Shown piece after piece: positions 25,998 to 35,092 of a stretch of DNA of 64,000 nt. The stretch is from NCBI RefSeq assembly GCF_900157385.1, contig NZ_LT717701.1, positions 1,771,772 through 1,835,771 of the forward strand. The letters are read 5' to 3'. Positions within the stretch are counted from its first letter, which is position 1. The number at the start of each line of letters is the position of its first letter. Both the position numbers and the translations under genes were made by a program. The notes under the pieces were generated by a model. It searched no databases and had not been told where the DNA came from. It saw only the letters and a program-made list of their open reading frames with translations. This DNA comes from Mycobacterium terramassiliense. GTDB lineage: Bacteria > Actinomycetota > Actinomycetes > Mycobacteriales > Mycobacteriaceae.

Positions 25998-27497
25998 ATG
26001 ATCGTGCACACGGTCCGGGCGCGGCGCAGCGCCGAGGACTTCCCCCGTGGCGAGCACCTGGCCGCCAAGATCGCCGACGTCGCCGCCGATCCAGTCGCCG
26101 TCGAGCCGGAAACGGCGGAGATGGTGGCCAACCGGATTATCGACAACGCCGCCGTCAGCGCGGCGGCGGTGCTGCGCCGGCCTGTCGCCGTGGCCCGCCG
26201 GCAGGCGCTGTCCCATCCCGGGCGGCCGGGGGCGCGGATCTTCGGTGTCGCCGGTACCTACTCGGCGGAATGGGCGGCGTGGGCCAACGGCGTCGCCGTG
26301 CGCGAGCTCGACTTCCACGACACGTTCTTGGCCGCGGAGTATTCCCATCCCGGAGACAACATCCCCCCGCTCGTCGCGGTGGCGCAGCACCTCGGCGTGC
26401 GCGGCGCCGACCTGGTCCGCGGCGTGGCCACCGCGTACGAGGTCCAGATCGACCTGGCTCGCGGAATCTGCCTGCACGAGCACAAGATCGATCACGTCGC
26501 GCATCTCGGGCCCTCGGTGGCCGCCGGCATCGGCACCATGCTGCGGCTGGACACCGAGACCATCTACCAGGCGATCGGGCAGGCGCTGCACCTGACCACC
26601 AGCACCCGCCAATCCCGCAAGGGCTCGATCTCGAGCTGGAAGGCGTTCGCGCCGGCGCATGCCGGGAAGACGGCCACCGAGGCGGTGGACCGGGCGATGC
26701 GCGGCGAACGGTCGCCGGCCCCGATCTGGGAGGGCGAGGACGGGGTGATCGCCCGGCTGCTGGGCGGGCCCGGGCGCGAATACCTCGTGCCCTTGCCCGC
26801 TCCCGGCGAACCCAAGCGTGCCATCCTGGACAGCTACACCAAGGAGCACTCGGCGGAGTACCAGAGCCAGGCGCCGATCGACCTGGCCCGGCGGCTGCGA
26901 CAGCGGATCGGCGACCTCGACCAGGTCGAGGCCATCGTGCTGCACACCAGCAATCACACCCACGTGGTGATCGGGACGGGATCCGGGGATCCGCAAAAGT
27001 TCGACCCCGACGCGTCACGCGAAACTCTCGACCACTCGCTGCCGTATATCTTCGCCGTCGCGCTGCAGGACGGCACCTGGCATCACGAGCGCTCCTACGC
27101 TCCGGAGCGCGCGCACCGGGCGGACACCGTCGAACTGTGGCGCAAGATCTCCACCGTCGAGGACCCGGAGTGGACGCGCCGCTACCACGCGTCGGATCCG
27201 GCGGAGAAGGCGTTCGGGGCGCGCGCTGAGGTGACGCTCACCAGCGGCGAGGTGATCCGCGACGAGCTGGCCGTGGCCGACGCCCACCCGTTGGGCGCCC
27301 GCCCCTTCCGCCGGCCGCAGTACGTGCAGAAGTTCACCGAGCTGGCCGACGGCGTGGTGGACCCTGCCGAGCAGCGCAGGTTCCTGTCCGCCGTAGAGGC
27401 CCTGGCCGACCTTGACACGGTAGACGCGCTGAACGTGGCGATCGACCCGCGGCTGCTGGGCCGCGCGCCGACGATCCCGCCGGGCATCTTCGGCTGA
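25998..27497 (+). CDS. prpD: 2-methylcitrate dehydratase (MmgE/PrpD family)
   Basis: 499 aa. The sequence is very close to what I remember of M. tuberculosis PrpD (for example RSAEDFPRGEHLA, NRIIDNAAVSAAA, EYSHPGDNIPPL, HLGPSVAAGIGTMLRLD). It dehydrates 2-methylcitrate in the methylcitrate cycle, which removes propionyl-CoA from cholesterol and odd-chain lipids. ATG 25998 aligns with the family start. In M. tuberculosis prpC follows directly; here the next gene is an unrelated lipoprotein on the other strand and no prpC or prpR is present in the window. Confidence 0.93.
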   Translation: MIVHTVRARRSAEDFPRGEHLAAKIADVAADPVAVEPETAEMVANRIIDNAAVSAAAVLRRPVAVARRQALSHPGRPGARIFGVAGTYSAEWAAWANGVAVRELDFHDTFLAAEYSHPGDNIPPLVAVAQHLGVRGADLVRGVATAYEVQIDLARGICLHEHKIDHVAHLGPSVAAGIGTMLRLDTETIYQAIGQALHLTTSTRQSRKGSISSWKAFAPAHAGKTATEAVDRAMRGERSPAPIWEGEDGVIARLLGGPGREYLVPLPAPGEPKRAILDSYTKEHSAEYQSQAPIDLARRLRQRIGDLDQVEAIVLHTSNHTHVVIGTGSGDPQKFDPDASRETLDHSLPYIFAVALQDGTWHHERSYAPERAHRADTVELWRKISTVEDPEWTRRYHASDPAEKAFGARAEVTLTSGEVIRDELAVADAHPLGARPFRRPQYVQKFTELADGVVDPAEQRRFLSAVEALADLDTVDALNVAIDPRLLGRAPTIPPGIFG

Positions 27498-27628
27498 GTT
27501 AGGTTGCGGCGCCGCGGCTTTGGCAGTGAATCCTGGGCGACGCCGCCCGGCGTGTCGCCGCCCTGGGCGCACACGCAAAGCCGTCAGCGCGCACTCGAAC
27601 GCGGTTAAGGTGTGGCGGGCCCGCCGAG

Positions 27629-29554
27629 CTACATGCGTTCGAGGTTTCGGAATTCGTCGGTCCCGAACCAATGGGCTTGGAGATCCGCCGTGGCCTGATT
27701 AACGTCAGCCGGGCTGATCTTGTTCGCGATCTCCCACAGCCCGTAGTAAGCCCAGCCGTTTCCGGGAAAAGTTCCCGTCGGGATTTGGTCGGGATCGGCG
27801 CCCGGGAGCTTATTCAAGCTCTCCAACAGCAGCTGCTTGGCCGTGTCCAGATCGTGTCGGGCCGAATCCGCCCTCCGGATCAGGACGGAGGCCAGGGTTT
27901 GGCGCGCGGGATAGAGCCATACGGGAAGCTCCTTATAGGGCAGGGCGTCCTGGATCACCCTCGCGCGGTCCGCATGGTCAACCGCTTCGTTCCAGTTGGC
28001 TTCCGAGGCGGCGATCCGCGCCTGTCCCAGCTCATTGAGGATCGCGGCCAGGCACAGGCCTTTCCAATCCCTAGGGAGTTGGACGCCGGCTGCGGGAGGA
28101 TCGCAGTTCTCGTTCTGTTCGCCCTTGTTCTTGCGATATTGTGCGAGGTCGTTGCCGAATTTGCCGACCCATTTACTGGAACGATTTCCGTCCCAGATAT
28201 CCGCCATCAGCTGCGCGTAGTCATAGGCAAGATTTGCGAGCGGCTGCTGGTCGAAAGAATCCGGTCCCCGGAAGTTACGAATATCCCCCGTACTGGTGAA
28301 ATTCATCCTTACGAGGTAATAGATGGTCCTGTATCTGTCCGCACCGCTTCCCTTCCCTTCGCCGGGCGCCGATGTCAACAGCTTCTCGGCGTAAGGATTG
28401 ACGTCCTGAGTGTCGCCGCTCAACACCGCGGCGGCGAGTAGGAAATGAATATTGTGGAGGTAATAGTCATACCTATAGCGATCGTCGTCCGGGCGATACA
28501 AACCCGGCTCCTTGGCGAAATACGCTTCGTCCGCCTCGATGGCTTTTTTGTTGGCCCAGATCGCGTCCTGCATGTCCCCGATGCGGTAGTAGATGTGGGA
28601 CGGCATGTGGACCAGGTGACCTGCATTCGGCGCCAATGACGCTAATAGGCCCGCGTATGGTTTCGCCGCGCCCGGCGTGCGTGACCCTTCCATGAGGTGG
28701 ATATACCAGTGGATGGGCCCTTCGTTTTGCGGGTACCGGCCAAAGTCCAAAGCCTCCTTGAGAGAAGTCTGTGCCTCCGTGAGCGGCCCGCTCCACTCGG
28801 TGATCGGTTTTCCGTTTTTGTCCCAGTAATTCCAAGGCGTCAGGTTCATGGCCGAGTCAGCGAAAAGCGTGATGACATTGGCGTCATCGCTGCCGAACTC
28901 GTCACGCACTTTTTTCATCCCGCGATAATAGGCTTGGTTGCGAACCCGTTGGCATTCCTTTTCGTCCTTAACAGTGCAATCCTGGTAGCGTTCGAACAAA
29001 GCCCGGATGATCTCCCAGTCTTTAGCACTTGGATTCGCATCTATGGCGCGGTGGAGCGCCTCTCTCGCGGCCTTCCGGTCAGGCTCCGATTGTTTGGGCA
29101 TATTGATGTCTACGCCAAGCGGCAGCGCTTGGGCCCAGTAGCACGCCGAGCAACGAATGCCAGCATTCTCGGCCTCATCGGCCGCTGCGCGGAACGCTCT
29201 CAAGGACTCACGATTGTTGAACGCGAAGAAGAATTGTAAGCCCTGATCAAAATACGGCTGGCTCGACGGCACGGGCACGGGCCAATGCGCGGTTCCGATA
29301 AAGGGGTATAACGGCGGCGGCGCCGGATCATCCTCGGCCAGGCTGGATAGGGGACAAGTCTGGGTCGGCTTTTTCGTCCCTCGCATGCTGTCCATACCCG
29401 AGTCCGCGTCCGTGTCGGCAGCGGGCTGCGTCGTCGTCCCCTCGGACGGGCCTGCACAAGCATCCGCCCGCTCGGAAGGCGAACAGCATGATGCAACGGT
29501 GAAAACAACGATAATCGCCACTGCCGACAGTCTGCTCCGAAATAGTTTGAGCAT
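27629..29554 (-). CDS. TPR-containing lipoprotein, probably horizontally acquired
   Basis: 641 aa. The N-terminus is a lipoprotein signal (basic MLKLFRSR, hydrophobic core, lipobox VASC with Cys23), so the mature protein would be tethered outside the membrane. The body is helical with degenerate TPR-like pairs (PYFDQGLQFFFAFNNRESLRAFRAAADE, then ACYWAQALPLGVDIN). Its base composition differs strongly from its surroundings: two 60-base lines I counted have 31 G+C each (52%), while most neighbours are near or above 65%. This suggests recent transfer from a non-mycobacterial source. Function unknown; similar proteins are annotated only as tetratricopeptide proteins. Confidence 0.85.
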   Translation of the reverse strand: MLKLFRSRLSAVAIIVVFTVASCCSPSERADACAGPSEGTTTQPAADTDADSGMDSMRGTKKPTQTCPLSSLAEDDPAPPPLYPFIGTAHWPVPVPSSQPYFDQGLQFFFAFNNRESLRAFRAAADEAENAGIRCSACYWAQALPLGVDINMPKQSEPDRKAAREALHRAIDANPSAKDWEIIRALFERYQDCTVKDEKECQRVRNQAYYRGMKKVRDEFGSDDANVITLFADSAMNLTPWNYWDKNGKPITEWSGPLTEAQTSLKEALDFGRYPQNEGPIHWYIHLMEGSRTPGAAKPYAGLLASLAPNAGHLVHMPSHIYYRIGDMQDAIWANKKAIEADEAYFAKEPGLYRPDDDRYRYDYYLHNIHFLLAAAVLSGDTQDVNPYAEKLLTSAPGEGKGSGADRYRTIYYLVRMNFTSTGDIRNFRGPDSFDQQPLANLAYDYAQLMADIWDGNRSSKWVGKFGNDLAQYRKNKGEQNENCDPPAAGVQLPRDWKGLCLAAILNELGQARIAASEANWNEAVDHADRARVIQDALPYKELPVWLYPARQTLASVLIRRADSARHDLDTAKQLLLESLNKLPGADPDQIPTGTFPGNGWAYYGLWEIANKISPADVNQATADLQAHWFGTDEFRNLERM

Positions 29555-29667
29555 GACTTCCCTCGTAGCAGAACAATCTTGCGGGCAAGCTCATTGAGAC
29601 GAAGGCATCTTATTCCGCAGCGAGTCGCCGCGCCACGATATATCCGCATGGCTTTCCGGCGACGACG

Positions 29668-29886
29668 CTAAGGGGTGGAGGGCCCGCCGTACTGCCACAC
29701 CAGGCTGTGGTCGCCGGTCATGGTCGGGTTGCACCACATCGTCCGGCCGTTCGCGTCATGGGTGGTGGCGTGCAACGCCGTGCACGAGTCACCGGGCGCG
29801 GGCGAGTCGGCCCGGGCGACCCCGCCGCCGGCCATCGACGCGACGGCGGCTATCAGCGCCGCGACGAGAAAGCGAAGTCTGTTCAT
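29668..29886 (-). CDS. Small secreted protein
   Basis: 72 aa. Residues 1-28 form a Sec signal peptide (MNRLRFLVAALIAAVAS... cut after VARA), leaving a mature domain of about 43 residues with two Cys (DSCTALH and MWCNPTM) likely disulphide-bonded. The ending SLVWQYGG resembles a family of small exported mycobacterial proteins of unknown function. The AGGAG is 10 bp before ATG 29886; an upstream in-frame start is less likely as it would bury the signal peptide. Confidence 0.75.
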   Translation of the reverse strand: MNRLRFLVAALIAAVASMAGGGVARADSPAPGDSCTALHATTHDANGRTMWCNPTMTGDHSLVWQYGGPSTP

Positions 29887-29969
29887 CGTGGAGTTCTCCT
29901 GGCGACTCACGGTATCCGGGCATTAACGCCCAGGCAAAGGATTCTTTGCCCCCATCCAAGCCACGCGCC

Positions 29970-29983
29970 TAGAACGCGTTCTA
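29970..29983. promoter_or_regulatory. KstR-type operator
   Basis: TAGAACGCGTTCTA is a perfect 14-bp palindrome and matches every fixed base of the KstR consensus TnnAACnnGTTnnA. A -10 like TAATCT (29982-29987) starts inside it, 8 bp before the DUF3556 start codon, so binding would block initiation. KstR is the repressor of the main cholesterol-catabolism regulon, released by steroid CoA thioesters. Confidence 0.75.
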
Positions 29984-29995
29984 ATCTGTCAAACC

Positions 29996-31726
29996 ATGGG
30001 ATTTCTCAAACCCGAGCTGCCGCAGCTCGACATGGAGGAATGGAACAAGGGCACCCGCAGCGAGAAGATCCGTCCGATGGCCCGGCACTGGGCCGAGGTG
30101 GGCTTCGGCACGCCGGTCGCGCTGCACCTGTTCTACGTCCTCAAGATCCTGCTCTACATCCTGGGCGGGTGGCTGTTCGCCTCGGCCACCAAGGGACTCG
30201 GCGGGTTCACCAACGTCGCGCACTGGTGGTCCGAGCCGATCGTCTTCGAGAAGGTCGTGCTCTACACGATGCTGTTCGAGGTGGTCGGCCTGGGTTGCGG
30301 CTTCGGGCCGTTGAACAACCGGTTCTTCCCGCCGCTGGGCTCGATCCTGTACTGGATGCGGTTCGGCACCATCCGGCTGCCACCGTGGCCGGACCGCGTT
30401 CCCCTCACCAAGGGCAGCGCCCGTCGGCCGGTGGACGTCTTCCTGTACGCGGCGCTGCTGGTGATGACGTTGTGGGCGTTGTTCTCCGACGGCACCGGCC
30501 CGGTTCCGGAGCTGGGCACCACGGTAGGGCTGCTGCCGACGTGGCAGATTGTGTGGATCCTGTTGTTCCTCGGCCTGGCGGGGCTGCGCGACAAGGTGAT
30601 CTTCCTGGCCGCGCGCGGCGAGGTCTACGCGACGATGGCGGTGACGTTCCTGTTCGGCGGCCCCGACCTGATCGTCGGGTCCAAGGTGGTGTTCCTGGTC
30701 ATCTGGATGGGGGCTGCGACCTCGAAGCTCAACAAGCACTTCCCGTTCGTGATCTCCACGATGATGTCCAACAACCCGCTGGTGCGGCCCCGGTGGCTGA
30801 AACGGCGGTTCTTCGAGCACTTCCCCGACGACCTGCGCCCCGGCCGGCTCTCGCGGTTCGTGGCCCACGTGAGCACCGCCATCGAGATGCTGGTGCCGCT
30901 GCCGCTGTTCTTCTGCCACGGCGGCTGGCCGACGACGGTGGCCGCCGTCGTGATGGTGTGCTTTCACCTCGGCATCCTCGTATCGATCCCGATGGGCGTG
31001 CCGCTGGAGTGGAACGTTTTCATGATCTTCGGGGTGCTGTCGCTGTTCGTCGCGCACGCCCGCCTGGGGCTGACCGACCTGAAACATCCGGTGCTGGTCG
31101 CGATCCTGTTCGTCGTGATCGCGGGAATCGTGGTGCTGGGCAACATGTTTCCGCGCAAGATTTCCTTCCTGCCGGGCATGCGCTACTACGCCGGTAACTG
31201 GGACACCACGCTGTGGTGCATCAAGCCGTCGGCCAACGAGAAGATCGGACGGGGCATCATCGCGATCGCGAGCATGCCGCAGGCCCAGCTGGAGCGGTTC
31301 TACGGCAGCCCGGAGGCGGCCCAGATACCGATCTTCATGGGGTACGCGTTCCGCGGGTTCAACACCCACGGCCGGGCGCTGTTCACGCTGGCTCACCGCG
31401 CCATGGCGGGGCAGAACGAGGACGACTACGTCATCACCGACGGCGAACGGATCTGCAGCACCGCGATCGGCTGGAACTTCGGCGACGGCCACATGCACAA
31501 CGAGCAACTCATCACCGCCATGCAGCAGCGTTGCCACTTCGAGCCGGGTGAGGTGCGCGTCGTGCTGCTCGACGCGCAGCCCATCCACCGACAGACCCAG
31601 GCCTACCGGCTGGTGGACGCCGCGACCGGCGAGTTCGAGCGCGGCATCGTGCGGGTCGCCGACATGGTGACGCGGCAGCCCTGGGCCGACGACGTGCCGG
31701 TCCAGGTGCTGCCGGCTTCGGAGTAG
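29996..31726 (+). CDS. DUF3556-type multi-pass membrane protein
   Basis: 576 aa. Residues about 40-400 contain some nine or more hydrophobic segments with short loops (for example LFYVLKILLYILGGWLF and VLVAILFVVIAGIVVLGNMF). The last 170 residues are soluble, with NWDTTLWCIKP, FMGYAFRGFNTHGRAL and ICSTAIGWNFGDGHMHNEQL. I recognise it as the actinobacterial DUF3556 type; no reaction is known. The KstR-type site 13 bp upstream puts it in the steroid-responsive regulon by inference. The start codon lies about where transcription should begin, so the mRNA may be leaderless. Confidence 0.82.
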   Translation: MGFLKPELPQLDMEEWNKGTRSEKIRPMARHWAEVGFGTPVALHLFYVLKILLYILGGWLFASATKGLGGFTNVAHWWSEPIVFEKVVLYTMLFEVVGLGCGFGPLNNRFFPPLGSILYWMRFGTIRLPPWPDRVPLTKGSARRPVDVFLYAALLVMTLWALFSDGTGPVPELGTTVGLLPTWQIVWILLFLGLAGLRDKVIFLAARGEVYATMAVTFLFGGPDLIVGSKVVFLVIWMGAATSKLNKHFPFVISTMMSNNPLVRPRWLKRRFFEHFPDDLRPGRLSRFVAHVSTAIEMLVPLPLFFCHGGWPTTVAAVVMVCFHLGILVSIPMGVPLEWNVFMIFGVLSLFVAHARLGLTDLKHPVLVAILFVVIAGIVVLGNMFPRKISFLPGMRYYAGNWDTTLWCIKPSANEKIGRGIIAIASMPQAQLERFYGSPEAAQIPIFMGYAFRGFNTHGRALFTLAHRAMAGQNEDDYVITDGERICSTAIGWNFGDGHMHNEQLITAMQQRCHFEPGEVRVVLLDAQPIHRQTQAYRLVDAATGEFERGIVRVADMVTRQPWADDVPVQVLPASE

Positions 31727-31727
31727 G

Positions 31728-31791
31728 TTCGCGAACGTAACCGCACTGCGAAATAAGCGTCGGAAAATCGCTGTGCGGTTACGCCCGCGAA
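31728..31791. terminator. Long hairpin between convergent genes
   Basis: GTAACCGCAC (31737-31746) and GTGCGGTTAC (31773-31782) are perfect 10-bp inverted repeats, with TTCGCG/CGCGAA outside them. The hairpin fills the gap between the convergent DUF3556 and metE genes, so it may end transcripts from both sides. Similar GTAACCGCAC-containing palindromes are scattered in mycobacterial genomes as far as I remember, so it may be a dispersed repeat. Confidence 0.5.
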
Positions 31792-31794
31792 CGA

Positions 31795-34068
31795 CTAAGC
31801 CCCCGCCCGCACCTCCTGCGCCGCGGCGACCATGTTGCGCAGCGACGCGGTCACCTCGTCGGCGTTGCGCGTCTTCAGGCCGCAGTCGGGGTTGACCCAA
31901 AGTCGTTGCGGCGGGACGGCTCTCAGCGCCGCGCGCAGCGACTCGGCCATCTCGTCGGCGCTCGGCACCCGCGGCGAGTGGATGTCGTAGACGCCCGGCC
32001 CCACGCTGTTGGCGAAGCCGACGGAGTTCAGGTCGTCGAGCACCTCCATGTGCGAGCGGGCCGCCTCGATGGAGGTGACGTCGGCGTCCAGGTCGGCGAT
32101 GGCCCCGATCACCTCGCCGAATTCCGAGTAGCACAGGTGGGTGTGGATCTGCGTCGAGTCGGCGACGCCGGAGGTGGCCAGGCGGAAAGACCCTACGGCC
32201 CAACGCAAATATTCCTCCTGCTGGGCGCGGCGCAGCGGCAGCAGCTCGCGCAACGCGGGCTCGTCGACTTGGATGACGGCGATCCCGGCGGCCTGCAGGT
32301 CCACGGTCTCGTCGCGAATGGCCAGCGCCACCTGGTACGCGGTGTCGGCCAGCGGCTGGTCGTCGCGGACGAACGACCAGGCCAGGATCGTGACGGGCCC
32401 GGTCAGCATGCCCTTCACCGGCTTGTCGGTGAGGGACTGGGCGTAGGTGATCCACTCGACGGTCATCGGGTGCGGTCGCGACACGTCGCCGTAGAGGATC
32501 GGCGGGCGCACGCAGCGGCTGCCGTAGCTCTGTACCCAGCCGTTCTGGGTGGCGAAGAACCCCTGCAGCTGCTCGGCGAAGTACTGCACCATGTCGTTGC
32601 GCTCCGGCTCGCCGTGCACCAGCACGTCGAGACCGAGCTCCTCCTGCAGCTTGATGACGTCGGCGATCTCCTGGCGCATCTTGGCGACGTACTCGGCCTC
32701 GTCGATCTCGCCGGCCCGAAACGCCGCGCGCGCCTTGCGGATTGCGGAGGTTTGCGGGTAGGAGCCGATGGTCGTGGTGGGCAGCGGCGGCAGGTGCAGC
32801 CGCGCCTCCTGGCTGGCGCGGCGCTGCTCCGCGTCGCCGCGGTGCGCACCCGACGCGACGATCGAGTCGATGCGCGCCCGAATCTGACCATCGTGCAGCC
32901 GCGGATCGCTCGTGCGCGATGCCACGGCGGCATTGGACGCCGCGATCTCCTCGGCGACCGCTTCACGCCCGTCATGCAGTGCGCGCGCCAGGGTGACGAC
33001 CTCGCCCACCTTTTCCGCCCCGAACGCCAACCAGCTGCGCAGGTTGTCGTCGAGATCGGTTTCGGGCTCCAGCGAATACGGCACGTGCAGCGTCGAGCAC
33101 GACGTCGAAACCGCCACTGTGGCAGCCGAACCCCGCAGGGCGGCCAGCTTGCCCAGCGCTGCCTCCAGGTCGGTGCGCCAAACGTTGCGCCCGTCGACGA
33201 CGCCGGCCACGAGCAGCTTGGTGGACAATTCCGGGATGCCCGCGACCGCGGTGTCCGCTCCGGCCACCAGGTCGACGCCGATCGCCTCGACGGGCGTGCG
33301 GGCCAACCCAGCCAGCGCGGCGCCCGGGTCGCCGAAGTAGGTGGCGACGTAGATGGCGGGCCGGTTGCTCACCGCGCCCAGCGCGTTGTACACCGCCTCG
33401 GCCAGCGCCGGCGCGTCGGGGGAGATGGCGGTGACCAGCGCGGGCTCGTCGAATTGCACCCACCGCGCCCCGCTGTCGGCGAGCAAACGGAGCAGCTCGG
33501 AGTAGATCGGCACCAGCTCCTGAAGCCGCTCGATCGGCGCGCCGCCGCCGTTGACGGCCTTGCTCAGCAGCAGGAACGTGATGGGCCCGATGACGACCGG
33601 GCGCGCGGGGATCCCTTGCTGCAGGGCCTCTTTCAGCTCGGAGAGCACCTTGTCGGGGTTCAGGGCGAACTTGGTGGCGGGTTCGATCTCGGGAACCAGA
33701 TAGTGGTAGTTCGTGTCGAACCACTTGGTCATCTCCAGCGGCGCGACGTCGGGGTTGCCGCGGGCCACGGCGAAGTAGCGGTCCAGATCGTCGGAAACCC
33801 GTGTGGCCCGGGCCGGCAGCGCGCCGAGCATCACCGCCGTGTCGAGCATCTGGTCGTAATAGGAGAAGGTGTTCACCGGGACCGAGTCCAGGCCGGCGGC
33901 GGCCAGCCGGGACCACGTGTCGCGGCGCAAATCGGCGGCGACGGATTCCAGCTCGGCCCGGCTGGTGCGCCCGGCCCAGTAACCCTCGGTGGCGCGCTTG
34001 AGTTCGCGCTTCGGGCCGATGCGCGGGGAGCCGGTAACGGTGGCGGTGAATGGTTGAGAGCTGATCAC
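31795..34068 (-). CDS. metE: Cobalamin-independent methionine synthase
   Basis: 757 aa (M. tuberculosis MetE 759 aa). It transfers a methyl group from 5-methyltetrahydropteroyl-triglutamate to homocysteine. The N-terminal half carries the folate-binding pattern (TGSPRIGPKRELKRATEGYW). The C-terminal half has the zinc site: His and Cys of HTHLCYSEF, and C729 of NPDCGLKTR. The start is GTG 34068, with AGGA 9 bp upstream. Expression is controlled by the cobalamin riboswitch directly upstream, as in M. tuberculosis: when B12 is present, MetH takes over. Confidence 0.96.
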   Translation of the reverse strand: MISSQPFTATVTGSPRIGPKRELKRATEGYWAGRTSRAELESVAADLRRDTWSRLAAAGLDSVPVNTFSYYDQMLDTAVMLGALPARATRVSDDLDRYFAVARGNPDVAPLEMTKWFDTNYHYLVPEIEPATKFALNPDKVLSELKEALQQGIPARPVVIGPITFLLLSKAVNGGGAPIERLQELVPIYSELLRLLADSGARWVQFDEPALVTAISPDAPALAEAVYNALGAVSNRPAIYVATYFGDPGAALAGLARTPVEAIGVDLVAGADTAVAGIPELSTKLLVAGVVDGRNVWRTDLEAALGKLAALRGSAATVAVSTSCSTLHVPYSLEPETDLDDNLRSWLAFGAEKVGEVVTLARALHDGREAVAEEIAASNAAVASRTSDPRLHDGQIRARIDSIVASGAHRGDAEQRRASQEARLHLPPLPTTTIGSYPQTSAIRKARAAFRAGEIDEAEYVAKMRQEIADVIKLQEELGLDVLVHGEPERNDMVQYFAEQLQGFFATQNGWVQSYGSRCVRPPILYGDVSRPHPMTVEWITYAQSLTDKPVKGMLTGPVTILAWSFVRDDQPLADTAYQVALAIRDETVDLQAAGIAVIQVDEPALRELLPLRRAQQEEYLRWAVGSFRLATSGVADSTQIHTHLCYSEFGEVIGAIADLDADVTSIEAARSHMEVLDDLNSVGFANSVGPGVYDIHSPRVPSADEMAESLRAALRAVPPQRLWVNPDCGLKTRNADEVTASLRNMVAAAQEVRAGA

Positions 34069-34182
34069 TTTGTCGTCCTAACACTCGACGGGTGGTTCAC
34101 CGCCGCCGGACGCGCAGCCGAAGCAACGACCGAACGCCCATTCCACGAGGCGATGAGCCGCCGGACGCGGCGCGCCCGGCAC

Positions 34183-34360
34183 AGCCGGCAGGTCTTCGGA
34201 CTCGCAGGCGTGCACTTGACGGTGCTCCTACTGGCCGTCGCTTCCCGGTCTTGCGACCAGTGCTGGTGACGGCGGTCGTTCCTGCTCACCGCTGCGGGAC
34301 AGTCCCGGACTTCCACCGGGTTCCCTCTCGCGGGGCATGCGTAACATGCCCCGCTCGATG
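34183..34360 (-). ncRNA. Cobalamin (B12) riboswitch of metE
   Basis: Read on the minus strand, the leader has the consensus order of the class: a 10-bp hairpin of CATGCCCCGC arms (34330-34354), then AGGGAACCCGGTG, GTCCGGGACTGTCCCGC and CGGTGAGC. A variable arm follows, and then the B12 box GAGTCCGAAGACCTGCC (about 34190-34206). The following 115 bp to the metE start would be the expression platform. Binding of adenosylcobalamin should turn metE off. Limits are approximate, set from the conserved boxes. Confidence 0.9.
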
Positions 34361-34502
34361 CCGGCGCCACGGTTGCGGCGACGGCAAACCAGCTGCGCAG
34401 CGGAGTTTACCGCGTCGACTGTTGCGGTGAAGGCCGTCAAGTACTGCGCGGGACCGTCCGCGCTGATACAAATGCTCTCAACGCTAGAAAAGGAACCCCA
34501 CC

Positions 34503-34727
34503 ATGAAGACGAGACTGTTGATGGCCACGTTCGGCGCTGCGGCGGCCTTGGCCGCCGGTGCGCTCGGGGCCGCGCCGTCGGCCTCGGCCGACAGCGACTT
34601 TTGCAACTCGCTCCCGCCCAAGGACGCTCGCGATTGCAACTGTGGCTTCAATTTCGCCCCCGGTAGTCCGGAGTTTCAGCAATGTATGTCGGGAAAGGCG
34701 CCTGCGCCGGGTCCCGCGCAACCATAG
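34503..34727 (+). CDS. Small secreted Cys-containing protein
   Basis: 74 aa. A signal peptide of 29 residues (MKTRLLMATFGAAAALAAG... cut after ASA) leaves about 45 residues with four Cys (34, 45, 47, 61), likely two disulphides, and a Pro-rich tail (APAPGPAQP). An AAAAGGAA ribosome-binding site lies about 7 bp before the ATG. It is divergent from the metE riboswitch. The family resembles other small exported mycobacterial proteins of unknown role. Confidence 0.78.
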   Translation: MKTRLLMATFGAAAALAAGALGAAPSASADSDFCNSLPPKDARDCNCGFNFAPGSPEFQQCMSGKAPAPGPAQP

Positions 34728-34738
34728 GCAGCCGGCAC

Positions 34739-35030
34739 TAAGCCCTCGGCGCCAGCGGCAGCTGCGGCAGCCACAGCGAGCTCTCGATCCGCGGGAACCC
34801 GGCCGTCGGCCGGAAACCGGGAACCAGCCCGATATGCCCGACCGGTCGACCCACTCCTCAACCAGCACGCGCAACACCTGCCCGACGATGTGCCCTCCAC
34901 GGCCCGCATCGACCCCGCGCCCAGACTCCAATGCCGGTGCGCCCTAACGCCAATCACCAGATCATCGGTGGACATGGCGTCGCTGCCGTCCCGCTGCACC
35001 GCGGCGATGCACAACATCGCCCAACCCAAG
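34739..35030 (-). pseudogene. Possible decayed protein gene of unknown family
   Basis: On the minus strand, protein-like pieces occur in different frames: GWAMLCIAAVQRDGSDAM, then VGQVLRVLVEEWVDRSG, then HIGLVPGFRPTAG and IESSLWLPQLPLAPRA ending in a proper stop. At least two frameshifts would be needed to join them. I do not recognise the family. This occupies most of the 365-bp gap between the small secreted protein and the NAD(P)-binding protein. Confidence 0.35.
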
Positions 35031-35092
35031 CCGCGGTCCGTGCTAAGGGCGGTTCCCGCCTCGGCCGGGAAAGACCGGGCAGTCGGCGAGCT

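Noticed and set aside
31906..34269. 787-codon frame antisense to metE
   Set aside because: metE is unmistakable on the other strand and the frame also runs through the riboswitch; no family features are seen.
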